Positions 1 to 7,114 are shown, counted from the first letter of the stretch. The stretch: 8,148 nucleotides of DNA from Bacillota bacterium (GCA_023397475.1 JAEWUD010000028.1:1-8148); one strand, 5' to 3'. The notes: generated by a model not told the origin, from the letters alone. Program-made: numbers and translations.

Positions 1-1002
1 GTTCTGGTTCTTGTCGGCTCTGTTGCGGCGGTGATGCTCTCGAAGCCGGCTGCACCGACGAATCCTGCGGGCTCGTCGACTGTGATTTCAAATACGGCCG
101 CCACAGCGGAGACTGCGGAGAGTTTTGCGCAGATCGAGTCGACCTCTCACGTTCAGGCTTTTGCGATGATCGGTGTTGATATTAACCCGAGCTTTGAGAT
201 TTTCGTTGACGAGGCGGGAATGGTGATTTCGATCGAGGCCAAGAACGACGACGCGATGACGATGGATACGAGTGTTCTTGTAGGGCTCCCGGCGCAGGAT
301 GCTGTTGCAGGCCTGATTGATCTTGCGGAGGCAGCCGGGTTTATTCACACCGAGGATGATGCGGATGATTATGTACTGATTTCCACGGTTCTTCTGGAAG
401 AAGAGGATGAGGAGAATAAGGCAAAGCAGGAGACGCTCGGACAGTTGATCCGTGAGTGTGTCGAGGCAGCCGGCGAGCTTGAGGGCACGACGAAGGTCGC
501 GATCATCAAGGCGACGCAGGTCGAGCTTTTCGAGGCACGCGGCAAGGATGTTCCGATGGGTCTCTATATCATTAACGGCATGATCGAAAACAACGGCGAG
601 ATGATCCCGGTATCCGAATTTGTGAAGGATGCGAATAACCTCCGTCAGCTCGAGAAGCGCGCCGAGATCGCGGCCGGCAAGGGCGACAAGGCCAATAATG
701 GTAATAACGGCAAAGGTCCGCAGAGCACGAACGCGAATCCGAATTCGACGAAGCCGAACGAGACCGGACCCAATGAGACGGCTCCCGGACAGACGGCTCC
801 CGGACAGACGGCGCCCAATGAGACGGCCCCGGGCCAAACAGGAACCACGAATGATACGAACCCCGGCGATACCGCTCCGGGCAAAAAAACCAAAGAGACC
901 ACTCCCGATGCCGGGACGACAACACCGACGGAACCTAAGGGCACCCAGCCCTCAACTCCTGACAGCACGAATTCCGGTAAGGGAGGACAGAAGAATGGCT
1001 AG
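1..1002 (+). CDS. RsgI-like anti-sigma factor, membrane anchor and extracytoplasmic part (5' partial)
   Basis: The frame is open from base 1, so the cytoplasmic sigma-binding domain and the true start lie outside the window. The 333 visible residues begin with the end of a membrane helix (VLVLVGSVAAVML). After a Ser/Thr/Ala-rich linker, residues 52-220 match the RsgI middle domain: GVDINPSFEIFVDEAGMVIS, then DYVLISTVLL, then the VELFEARGKDVPMGLY stretch. RsgI proteins hold a SigI-type sigma factor at the membrane and release it on an envelope or extracellular signal. In studied members the chain cleaves itself at a conserved Asn-Pro bond; N62-P63 sits at that place here. Residues 221-333 are a Gly/Asn then Pro/Thr-rich tail with no recognisable carbohydrate-binding module, so the sensed signal is unclear. 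The gene overlaps the next one by 8 bases. The family call is confident; the sigma partner is not visible. Confidence 0.85.
   Translation, partial: VLVLVGSVAAVMLSKPAAPTNPAGSSTVISNTAATAETAESFAQIESTSHVQAFAMIGVDINPSFEIFVDEAGMVISIEAKNDDAMTMDTSVLVGLPAQDAVAGLIDLAEAAGFIHTEDDADDYVLISTVLLEEEDEENKAKQETLGQLIRECVEAAGELEGTTKVAIIKATQVELFEARGKDVPMGLYIINGMIENNGEMIPVSEFVKDANNLRQLEKRAEIAAGKGDKANNGNNGKGPQSTNANPNSTKPNETGPNETAPGQTAPGQTAPNETAPGQTGTTNDTNPGDTAPGKKTKETTPDAGTTTPTEPKGTQPSTPDSTNSGKGGQKNG
754..843 (+). repeat. 15-bp in-frame repeats in the tail of the anti-sigma factor
   Basis: Six consecutive five-residue units (residues 252-281) alternate PNET[AG] and PGQT[AG]. The DNA is nearly identical between units, for example gctcccggacagacg used twice in a row. 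This is a low-complexity spacer typical of wall-spanning or surface regions. Copy number may vary between strains. Confidence 0.8.
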
Positions 1003-2431
1003 TACAGCAGAAGAAAGAATTCCTTCGCGCCAAGCAACGATCTCTCCTTTGTCTCTGTTGACCGCTGCCGATCGAATCTCTGATGCTCTGATCTCGGTCG
1101 ACGCGAATTGGAACATTGTGTACCTCAACGAGTCCGCTGCGCGTACGTTTCGCGTTGAGCCTTCGATGATGGTCGGCAAGGATATTCGATCCTCTATACG
1201 AGACGGTGCAGCGCTCGTTTTCCTTCCGGAATATGAGCTCGCTATGGTTCGTCAGGAGCCCACGACCGCGGATGCCTACTACCCTTCGATCGACGCTTGG
1301 TTTGAACACCGCATCTTCCCGGCGAGAACCGGATTATCGATCCTTTTCACCGATATCACGGAGCGTAAGAGAAGCGAGCAAACCACGAGCGTAACGGTTG
1401 ATCGCGTGAATTATCTGATGACGCATGATCGCCTGACGGGTCTCTGCAACCGTGTGTATTACGAAGAGGAGAAGGATCGTCTGGAAGCCTCCGGACGGAC
1501 GCCGGTGTCTGTGATTATCGCCGATATCAACGGCCTCAAGCGAATCAACAACGCGCTCGGCACAGCGGTCGGAAATGATATGCTCCGCATCACTGCTCGC
1601 ATGTTTGAGTCCGCCTGTCGTTCGACCGATATCGTCAGCCGAACCGGCGGCGATGAATTCTCGATTCTTCTTCCCGGTGCCGGCGAACTGGCTGCCGAGA
1701 AGGTAATCGCCCGCATCCGTGACGCGGCCGCGATGTACAATGCCGGAGTCGAGAACGAAATGATGCGTGTCAGCCTCTCGTTCGGAACGGCGACGAAGTC
1801 GCATAACGGCTTGAGCCTCGACGCGGTCGAGCGGATGGCCGATGATTACATGAGCAGCGCCAAGCTGCTGGAGAAGAGAAGTCTTCACAGCACGGTGGTC
1901 TCCTCGATCACCAGCACAATGGTCGCCAAGAGTCCCGAGACCGAGGAACATGCGGAACGTCTTCGCTCTCTGTGTCGCAAAATCGGCGAGTCTTTACGGC
2001 TTTCGGATGTCGAACTCAACGAGCTCGAGCTTTTCGCGGTGCTGCATGATATCGGCAAGATCGCGATCAGCGATAAGATTCTGAACAAGCCCGGCGAGTT
2101 GACTCCGGAGGAATGGCGTCAGATGAAGAAGCATTCCGAGATCGGTTGCGAGATCGCCAAGGCGTCGCCCGAACTCATGCCGATCGCCCGCTATATCCTG
2201 ACACATCACGAGAACTGGAACGGAACCGGATATCCGCACGGGATCTCCGGCGAGCAGATTCCTCTGGCCTCGCGCATTCTGGCCGTCGCGGATGCCTACG
2301 ACGCGATGACGCAGGATCGTGTATACCGGAGCGCGATGGGTAAGGCAGCGGCCATCGGGGAGATTCTCCTCGGTCGCGGAACACGCTTCGACCCGAATAT
2401 CGTCGATGTCTTTCTTCGTCTGATCATGTAA
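995..2431 (+). CDS. PAS-GGDEF-HD-GYP cyclic-di-GMP signalling protein
   Basis: 478 residues, no signal peptide or membrane helix, so cytoplasmic. The start at 995 is chosen because GGAGG (982-986) lies 8 bases upstream; the open frame runs further back only as a shadow of the preceding gene. Order: PAS sensor (about 20-125, ending TDITERKRSE), GGDEF (about 135-300) and HD-GYP phosphodiesterase (about 305-478). GGDEF is intact (218-222), with an RxxD product-inhibition motif nine residues upstream (R209-D212). However, the usual GHxxGD is GTAVGN (189-194), so the Asp that contacts the guanine base in PleD is Asn194. HD-GYP has its metal and signature residues: H319, HDIGK (351-355), H380, HH (404-405), GTGYP (410-414), D433. 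The likely net activity is hydrolysis of cyclic-di-GMP, with the GGDEF domain perhaps acting as a nucleotide sensor; that is inference. The 8-base overlap with the anti-sigma gene suggests coupled translation. Confidence 0.92.
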   Translation: MASTAEERIPSRQATISPLSLLTAADRISDALISVDANWNIVYLNESAARTFRVEPSMMVGKDIRSSIRDGAALVFLPEYELAMVRQEPTTADAYYPSIDAWFEHRIFPARTGLSILFTDITERKRSEQTTSVTVDRVNYLMTHDRLTGLCNRVYYEEEKDRLEASGRTPVSVIIADINGLKRINNALGTAVGNDMLRITARMFESACRSTDIVSRTGGDEFSILLPGAGELAAEKVIARIRDAAAMYNAGVENEMMRVSLSFGTATKSHNGLSLDAVERMADDYMSSAKLLEKRSLHSTVVSSITSTMVAKSPETEEHAERLRSLCRKIGESLRLSDVELNELELFAVLHDIGKIAISDKILNKPGELTPEEWRQMKKHSEIGCEIAKASPELMPIARYILTHHENWNGTGYPHGISGEQIPLASRILAVADAYDAMTQDRVYRSAMGKAAAIGEILLGRGTRFDPNIVDVFLRLIM

Positions 2432-2452
2432 TTTTTTGCCTAGCTTATTCTC

Positions 2453-2522
2453 GTGGAGGTCGTCCGGTTCGCAGCTACATGGGGGTGCGAGCTGACAAAC
2501 GGACCGGACGAACTCACTTTTT
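2453..2522 (+). terminator. Probable intrinsic terminator after the HD-GYP gene
   Basis: The left arm GTGGAGGTCGTCCGGT (2453-2468) pairs with ACCGGACGAACTCAC (2503-2517), with one bulged base and one mismatch. Inside it CAGCT (2472-2476) pairs with AGCTG (2490-2494). Five Ts follow at 2518-2522. The position, 21 bases after the stop codon, and the T-run fit Rho-independent termination. The long two-stage stem is larger than needed, so a small stable RNA is an alternative. Confidence 0.6.
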
Positions 2523-2532
2523 ATACCAGCCG

Positions 2533-2569
2533 CAAAAGGCCCGACGGATCTGATCCGCCGGGCCTTTTG
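2533..2569. terminator. Bidirectional terminator between convergent genes
   Basis: CAAAAGGCCCG and CGGGCCTTTTG form the outer arms, and GGATC/GATCC continues the stem after a single A/C mismatch. A-tract and T-tract flank the G/C stem on both strands, so it can end transcripts of the HD-GYP gene (+) and of the ammonium transporter gene (-), whose stop codon is 35 bases away. Confidence 0.8.
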
Positions 2570-2603
2570 TCGTATTCCTTGAAGTGGGATAATGGGAGCA
2601 GGT

Positions 2604-4313
2604 TTATTCGACGTCCTGAAGAGCCGCGTAACCTTCCTCGCCGGTCCGGATCTTGACGACATTCTCCACATCGTGTACGAAGATCTTACCGTCTCCGATA
2701 TTGCCCGTATAGAGAACCTTCTTGGCGGTCTCTATGACGTTGCGTACCGGAACCTTGCTGACGACAATCTCGATCTTGATCTTGGGCAGGAGGTTCGTAT
2801 CGACCTCGACGCCACGATAGAACTTATTCGAGTGTCCACCCTGCTGTCCATAACCGAGGACATTGGTTACCGTCATGCCTGTGATGCCGAGCTTGTCGAG
2901 TTCCTTCTTCAAAGGCTCGAAGCGCGTCTGCTTGGTAATAATGTCGATCTTGGTGAACTTGACATCCGAAGCTACGCCGGGGCTCGTGACCAGCTCGACC
3001 GGAACGGCCTTCTCCATGGGCACCTTGGCCGATGCGGGAATTGCGGGTTCTGCCATTCCGACGTTGAGGTCGGCACTGACGAAGTCGGCATAAGCACTCT
3101 CAAGACCATGCTCCGAGACGTCGAGACCGGAGAGTTCTTCTTCACGTGTAGCACGAAGACCGATGGTTTTCTTGATCAGAATGAAGAAGAGATACATCGT
3201 GATCGCTGTCCATGCGCAGATGGCGACAATACCGAGAGACTGTACGCCGAGCTGCGAGAATCCGCCGCCGTAGAAGAGACCGTTGAAGCCTTCTTCGTTG
3301 CCGGGAGCCGATGTCGTCGCGAAAAGCGCTACGGCAAGACCACCCCAGACACCGTTAAAGAAGTGAACCGCAACCGCACCGACCGGATCATCAATTCGCA
3401 AGACATGATCCAGAAACCATACACCGAAGACGACGAGTACACCGGAGACTGCTCCGATTATAATCGCACCGGCAGCGTCAACCACGTCACATCCTGCCGT
3501 TACGGCAACAAGACCTGCGAGTGAAGCGTTGAGACACATCGAAACATCCGGCTTCTTGTACTTGATCCAAGTGAAGATCATACAGACTACCGTGGCGACA
3601 GCGGGAGCGATCGTTGTGGTAACAAAGATCGAAGCGAGCTGTCCGGTCGAGGTGGCCGCGGCTCCGTTGAATCCGTACCAACCGAACCAGAGAATGAATA
3701 CGCCGAGGGCGCCGAGTGTCAGAGAGTGACCGGGAATTGCTTTGACCTTGATAATCTTGCCCTTGGCATCCTTCTCGAACTTACCGATACGGGGTCCGAG
3801 AATCGCGGCACCGACAAGAGCCGCCAGACCGCCAACCATGTGAATCGCGGTCGAACCGGCAAAATCATGATAACCGAGCTGTGAGAGCCAGCCGCCGCCC
3901 CAGATCCAGTGCGCCTCGATCGGGTAAACGATCGCCGAGATAACAGCAGAGTAGACGCAATATGCCAGGAACTTCGTACGCTCTGCCATCGCTCCGGAGA
4001 CAATCGTCGCCGTCGTCGCACAGAATACAAGGTTAAAGATGAAGTTAGACCAGTCAAAAGATGCGTAATCTGTGAAAATCATCAGATCAGGCATACCGAT
4101 CAGGCCGAACAACGCGTTCTCGCCGAGCAGAAGACCGAAACCGATCAGAATGAATACAACCGTACCGATACAGAAATCCATCAGGTTCTTCATGATGATG
4201 TTGCCGGCGTTCTTGGCTCTTGTAAAGCCTGTCTCGACCATGGCAAAACCTGCCTGCATAAAGAATACCAGGGCGGCTCCGATCAGGAACCATACGCTAA
4301 ATGCTTCTCCCAT
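2604..4313 (-). CDS. amt: Ammonium transporter with fused C-terminal PII (GlnB/GlnK) domain
   Basis: 569 residues from the start at 4313. Residues 1-405 are an Amt/Rh channel with about eleven membrane helices. Visible hallmarks are AHWIWGGGW (134-142), the signature DFAGSTAIHMVGG (150-162) with pore His158, WFGWYGFN (209-216), the second pore His317 in AVHFFNGVWGG, and the C-terminal GLRATREEE...GLDVSEHG motif. A linker (about 406-450) leads to a full PII domain (about 451-569): GITGMTVTNV, the T-loop from G487, LLPKIKIEIVV, TGNIGDGKIFV and KIRTGEE. Free PII normally plugs Amt trimers according to ATP/ADP and 2-oxoglutarate, so here sensor and channel are covalently joined. The T-loop has Val504 where the uridylylated Tyr51 of E. 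coli PII lies, plus one extra residue; Gln491 (Gln39) and Lys511 (Lys58) are kept. The gene has its own promoter and a bidirectional terminator downstream. Confidence 0.95.
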   Translation of the reverse strand: MGEAFSVWFLIGAALVFFMQAGFAMVETGFTRAKNAGNIIMKNLMDFCIGTVVFILIGFGLLLGENALFGLIGMPDLMIFTDYASFDWSNFIFNLVFCATTATIVSGAMAERTKFLAYCVYSAVISAIVYPIEAHWIWGGGWLSQLGYHDFAGSTAIHMVGGLAALVGAAILGPRIGKFEKDAKGKIIKVKAIPGHSLTLGALGVFILWFGWYGFNGAAATSTGQLASIFVTTTIAPAVATVVCMIFTWIKYKKPDVSMCLNASLAGLVAVTAGCDVVDAAGAIIIGAVSGVLVVFGVWFLDHVLRIDDPVGAVAVHFFNGVWGGLAVALFATTSAPGNEEGFNGLFYGGGFSQLGVQSLGIVAICAWTAITMYLFFILIKKTIGLRATREEELSGLDVSEHGLESAYADFVSADLNVGMAEPAIPASAKVPMEKAVPVELVTSPGVASDVKFTKIDIITKQTRFEPLKKELDKLGITGMTVTNVLGYGQQGGHSNKFYRGVEVDTNLLPKIKIEIVVSKVPVRNVIETAKKVLYTGNIGDGKIFVHDVENVVKIRTGEEGYAALQDVE

Positions 4314-4320
4314 TTCTCTT

Positions 4321-4326
4321 CCCTCC
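4321..4326 (-). promoter_or_regulatory. Ribosome binding site that fixes the amt start
   Basis: On the minus strand GGAGGG is followed by AAGAGAA and ATG at 4313, a 7-base spacing. Two in-frame ATGs upstream (4328 and 4403) lack a Shine-Dalgarno; the one at 4328 directly abuts this site. Starting at 4313 gives MGEAFSVWFL, which begins just before the first membrane helix as expected. Confidence 0.85.
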
Positions 4327-4400
4327 ATGTTGCTACTTTGTGCATCAATGTCGTGATCCCGCTGCGCAGCTTCGGATCTATGTTTCGCGATTCCCGCGGA

Positions 4401-4450
4401 CATAAGAGAAGGCGCCCGGTCTCAATAGAGTCCGAGCGCCTATGCTTATG
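4401..4450 (-). promoter_or_regulatory. Long hairpin at the 5' end of the predicted amt leader RNA
   Basis: On the minus strand CATAAG (4450-4445) pairs with CTTATG (4406-4401). Inside, GGCGCTCGG pairs with CCGGGCGCC through one T-G wobble, then an A/A mismatch, then CTC/GAG around a TATT loop (4440-4411). The stem starts at about the predicted transcription start (4449). It lies roughly 75 bases before the Shine-Dalgarno and is followed only by a weak TTCTCTT tract. It may stabilise the 5' end of the mRNA or act as an attenuator. The wobble pair favours the minus-strand RNA. Confidence 0.55.
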
Positions 4451-4455
4451 ATGGA

Positions 4456-4484
4456 AATATAGCAGACGCGCCAAACGATGTCAA
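4456..4484 (-). promoter_or_regulatory. Sigma-A type promoter of amt
   Basis: On the minus strand the -35 box is a perfect TTGACA (4484-4479), the spacer is 17 bases, and the -10 box is TATATT (4461-4456). The predicted start is the A near 4449, giving a leader of about 136 bases. This makes the gene independent of the debranching enzyme gene upstream. Confidence 0.85.
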
Positions 4485-4527
4485 CACAAATTTGCAAGTT
4501 TGTTTGCCCAATATTGCAAATTTGTGT
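4484..4527. promoter_or_regulatory. Paired operator half-sites upstream of amt
   Basis: A perfect 14-bp inverted repeat: ACACAAATTTGCAA (4484-4497) and TTGCAAATTTGTGT (4514-4527), separated by 16 bases. Each arm contains the self-complementary core CAAATTTG, so each could bind one dimer. The core centres are 30 bp apart, about three helix turns, and would lie at about -41.5 and -71.5 from the predicted start; the inner arm abuts and overlaps the -35 box by one base. It does not match the nitrogen-regulator sites I know (TnrA/GlnR TGTNA-type, NtcA GTA-N8-TAC). Confidence 0.75.
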
Positions 4528-4625
4528 AAATCGCATTGAGCTCATTAATAATATGTCTATTTATTACGCCTTTTTGTCGTGTAATTCCATTTGTTCGAGA
4601 ACCAGAAGATGCAACTCGGGCGCCG

Positions 4626-4651
4626 TTCTGCTTCTTTTCGTGAAGGCAGAA
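4626..4651 (-). other. Hairpin just after the debranching enzyme stop codon
   Basis: On the minus strand TTCTGC-C-TTC pairs with GAA-GCAGAA around a short A-rich loop, starting 9 bases after the stop. No T-run follows, so it is a poor intrinsic terminator; it might be an mRNA 3'-end or processing structure. I see no convincing terminator elsewhere in 4528-4659, and that stretch otherwise shows nothing recognisable. Confidence 0.35.
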
Positions 4652-4659
4652 ACACAAAA

Positions 4660-7086
4660 TCACTTTGTCGCCGAGAAAATCGCCACAGATCGAGGCGAGA
4701 TTGTAACTGACCTCTCGACAACAAGAAATTCATCGTGCATCGAATCCGCCGCCGTATCAATGGCGAGTGACCACTGAAGACTCCCCGGCAAAGCCGGAAG
4801 CTCCACATCATGTGCCTCCCAATGAGCGTTTGTGAGAACATACACAATGTCATCCTCTGTGCCGGTCGCACGCCCTATGGCTCCATCCGCCTCCAGAATT
4901 CCCGCGAAAAGCACTCCGACGACACGCGTCTCGGGCGAAGGATCCAGATACCAAGGCTTCACCCCATGATAACTTACCGACGGCAATCCGCAGAGTGCCG
5001 CTCCGGTCGCACGCCGCAGAACCGGATGCGCCTTGCGAAAAGCGATCATCTTACGGAAGAACGAGAAAATGTCGCGGTTCTTTTCGAGCATTGTCCAGTC
5101 GAGCCAGGAGATCTCGTTGTCCTGACAGTAAGCGTTATTGTTACCGAACTGTGTGTTGCCAAACTCGTCACCCGCCAGAAACATCGGCGTCCCCCGGCTC
5201 GCGAGAAGCACCGCCGCGGCATTTCGGATCATCCGGTGGCGAAGATCAAGTACTGCCGGGTCATCCGTCACTCCCTCCGCCCCGCAATTCCAGCTGTTCG
5301 GACAGTTGTCGCCGTCTGTGTTATTCCAGCCGTTCGCCTCGTTGTGTTTCGTGTTATACGCGTACAAATCGTACAGCGTGAAACCGTCGTGACAGGTAAG
5401 AAAGTTCACCGACGCATCCGTCCCGCGAAGCACCGGATGGTAGAGGTCCGGAGAGCCGGAGATTCGTTCAGCCACGGTGTAGGCAAGGCCGGCGTCGCCC
5501 TTGAGGAAGCGCCGGAGATCATCGCGATATCGCCCGTTCCATTCCGACCAGCGTCGAAAAGACGGGAAGCTCCCGACTTGGTACAGGCCTCCCGCATCCC
5601 ACGCCTCGGCGATCAGCTTGACGTCCGCAAGGATCGGATCGAACGCCAGGCTCTGCAAAAGCGGCGGCTTATTCATCGGCGACCCGTCCTCGTTGCGTCC
5701 GAGAATCGAGGCGAGATCAAATCGGAAGCCATCGACGCGATACTGCGACACCCAGTACCGCAGACAGGACAAAATCATATTCTGCACGATCGGATGGTTG
5801 CAGTTGAGCGTATTGCCGCAACCGCTGAAATTATAATAATAACCCTCCGGCGTCAGCATGTAGTAGATCTTATTATCAAGTCCCTTGAACGATATCACCG
5901 GTCCGTTCGCATCGCCCTCCGCCGTATGGTTGAACACGACGTCGAGGATCACCTCAATCCCGTGATCATGGAGCGCCTTGATCAACTCCTTGAGCTCCGT
6001 GCCCTCTCCGTTCCGGTTCACCCGCGCGTTATAGCTCGTATTCGGCGCGAAAAAACCAACCGGGTTATATCCCCAGTAGTCGAGAACCCGCTTGCCGTCA
6101 ACCTCCCGCGCCCCACCCGTCTCGTCAAACTCGAAAACCGGCATCAATTCCACGGCGTTCACACCGAGATCCAAAAGATACGGAATCTTCTCCGCCAGGC
6201 CAGCGAAGGTTCCGGGACTGGATACGCCCGACGACGGGTCCATTGTGAACCCACGCACATGCATCTCATAGATGATCATATCCTCCGTCGGCAACAAACG
6301 ATCCCTCGCAGCCCCCCAGTCAAAATCATCCGCGACGACACGCGCCCGGTACACGTGACCGCCCTCCGGCAGAAATCCCCAACGGCTCCGCCCGGCGACC
6401 GCCTTGGCGTAAGGGTCCAGAAGAAATCCGGAATGTTTCGACGCCTCGGGAGATGTATTCATTGACGGAAGGTCCGCGTTTCGGCGGCCCGCGTCCGGCG
6501 TCGTATTCATTGCCGGAAGGTCCGCGATTCGACGGTCCGCGTCCGGCGTCGCTTCCTCCGGACCTTCTACCCGATACGCATACTCGAAATTCCCGACATC
6601 GAGTCCGAAAACAATCATCGAATACGTCGCACCGATCCGGCAACTCTCGGGGAACGGCAGAACAGCAAAAGGTGCCTCTTCGTCATAGTGAAAAAGAGCG
6701 AGCTCGACCTTTGTCGCATGCAGCGAACAGATCGTGAAATTCACTCCCCCGGGGACGATCGTCGCCCCGTTCTCCAGGAAGAATCCCGGGCGCACGCAAT
6801 ACCCGTCGACAGTCTCTGTCGGAACAAGCCGGATTCCCGGAACTTCCTTGCAGAGGAGATTGTCGGAAGAGGTGCCGTAATTCGGCGAGTGAGTATGGTC
6901 TGTTTCTTTTCGACCTGAGTTCATCGAAGAAGGGTCAGAAGCGTTACGAGCTGAGTTCATCGAAGATGGGTCAGAAGCGTAACGAGCTGAGTTCGCCAAA
7001 GACGGGTCAGACGCGTAGCGAGCTGAGTTCGCCAAAGACGGGTCAGACGCGCCATCCGGCGCGAGATGCACAGAAACCGGTATCAT
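4660..7086 (-). CDS. glgX: Glycogen debranching enzyme, GlgX/isoamylase type (GH13)
   Basis: 808 residues; the start at 7086 has AGGAGG 7 bases upstream. It hydrolyses alpha-1,6 branches in glycogen or related glucans; no signal peptide is visible, so it probably acts on internal glycogen. Order: repeat-rich head (1-75), CBM48-like domain (about 95-250), GH13 barrel (about 265-690) and C-terminal beta domain. All four GH13 signatures are present: DVVFNHT (382-388), GFRFDLAS with nucleophile D457, IAEAWD with acid/base E494, and FLTCHDG with D567. NGRYRDDLRRFLKGD (517-531) and LLDPYAKAVAG (222-232) are typical of the GlgX/isoamylase group. Two repeat blocks are odd: four 12-residue units at 13-60, and two 16-residue units at 180-211 where relatives have a short GHRFNP-like loop. 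It is alone in its transcription unit, with its own promoter. Confidence 0.93.
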   Translation of the reverse strand: MIPVSVHLAPDGASDPSLANSARYASDPSLANSARYASDPSSMNSARNASDPSSMNSGRKETDHTHSPNYGTSSDNLLCKEVPGIRLVPTETVDGYCVRPGFFLENGATIVPGGVNFTICSLHATKVELALFHYDEEAPFAVLPFPESCRIGATYSMIVFGLDVGNFEYAYRVEGPEEATPDADRRIADLPAMNTTPDAGRRNADLPSMNTSPEASKHSGFLLDPYAKAVAGRSRWGFLPEGGHVYRARVVADDFDWGAARDRLLPTEDMIIYEMHVRGFTMDPSSGVSSPGTFAGLAEKIPYLLDLGVNAVELMPVFEFDETGGAREVDGKRVLDYWGYNPVGFFAPNTSYNARVNRNGEGTELKELIKALHDHGIEVILDVVFNHTAEGDANGPVISFKGLDNKIYYMLTPEGYYYNFSGCGNTLNCNHPIVQNMILSCLRYWVSQYRVDGFRFDLASILGRNEDGSPMNKPPLLQSLAFDPILADVKLIAEAWDAGGLYQVGSFPSFRRWSEWNGRYRDDLRRFLKGDAGLAYTVAERISGSPDLYHPVLRGTDASVNFLTCHDGFTLYDLYAYNTKHNEANGWNNTDGDNCPNSWNCGAEGVTDDPAVLDLRHRMIRNAAAVLLASRGTPMFLAGDEFGNTQFGNNNAYCQDNEISWLDWTMLEKNRDIFSFFRKMIAFRKAHPVLRRATGAALCGLPSVSYHGVKPWYLDPSPETRVVGVLFAGILEADGAIGRATGTEDDIVYVLTNAHWEAHDVELPALPGSLQWSLAIDTAADSMHDEFLVVERSVTISPRSVAIFSATK
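6454..6549 (-). repeat. Two 48-bp in-frame repeats inside the CBM48-like domain of the debranching enzyme
   Basis: On the plus strand, 6454-6501 and 6502-6549 are near-identical 48-base units, each starting gtattcattg and ending cgtccggcgtc. They encode TPDADRRIADLPAMNT and TPDAGRRNADLPSMNT, followed by a partial third copy (SPEAS). They fall between YRVEGP and LLDPYAKA, a position normally held by a short loop. Confidence 0.85.
6907..7050 (-). repeat. Four 36-bp in-frame repeats at the N-terminus of the debranching enzyme
   Basis: Exactly four 12-residue units (residues 13-60): ASDPSLANSARY twice, then ASDPSSMNSARN and ASDPSSMNSGRK. The first two are almost identical at the DNA level and the last two resemble each other more, suggesting stepwise duplication. 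The segment precedes the conserved domain and looks like a flexible tail. Confidence 0.9.
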
Positions 7087-7114
7087 GGGAGGTCCTCCTG
7101 ACGGATTAACCGTC
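7087..7114 (-). promoter_or_regulatory. Structured ribosome binding site of the debranching enzyme gene
   Basis: On the minus strand the Shine-Dalgarno AGGAGG (7099-7094) is followed by ACCTCCC and the ATG. GGAG can pair with the CTCC just before the start. A perfect small hairpin, GACGG-TTAAT-CCGTC (7114-7100), lies immediately upstream. Accessibility of the site may therefore be tuned, although both stems are short. Confidence 0.4.

Noticed and set aside
629..994. Upstream extension of the HD-GYP frame, rich in Arg and Pro
   Set aside because: It is the shadow of the anti-sigma gene in another frame; the Shine-Dalgarno at 982-986 and the PAS domain support the start at 995.
4314..4403. Thirty-residue in-frame extension of the ammonium transporter
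   Set aside because: No ribosome binding site precedes 4403, the stretch is non-conserved hydrophilic sequence overlapping the leader, and GGAGGG fits the start at 4313.
4401..4450. Terminator of the debranching enzyme transcript
   Set aside because: It lies downstream of a strong amt promoter, 200 bases after the stop codon, and only a weak T-rich tract follows; a leader hairpin explains it better, though a dual role is possible.
4810..6465. Long open frame on the plus strand opposite the debranching enzyme gene
   Set aside because: It is the antisense shadow of a G/C-rich gene with full GH13 motifs; its translation is Arg-rich and resembles no family.
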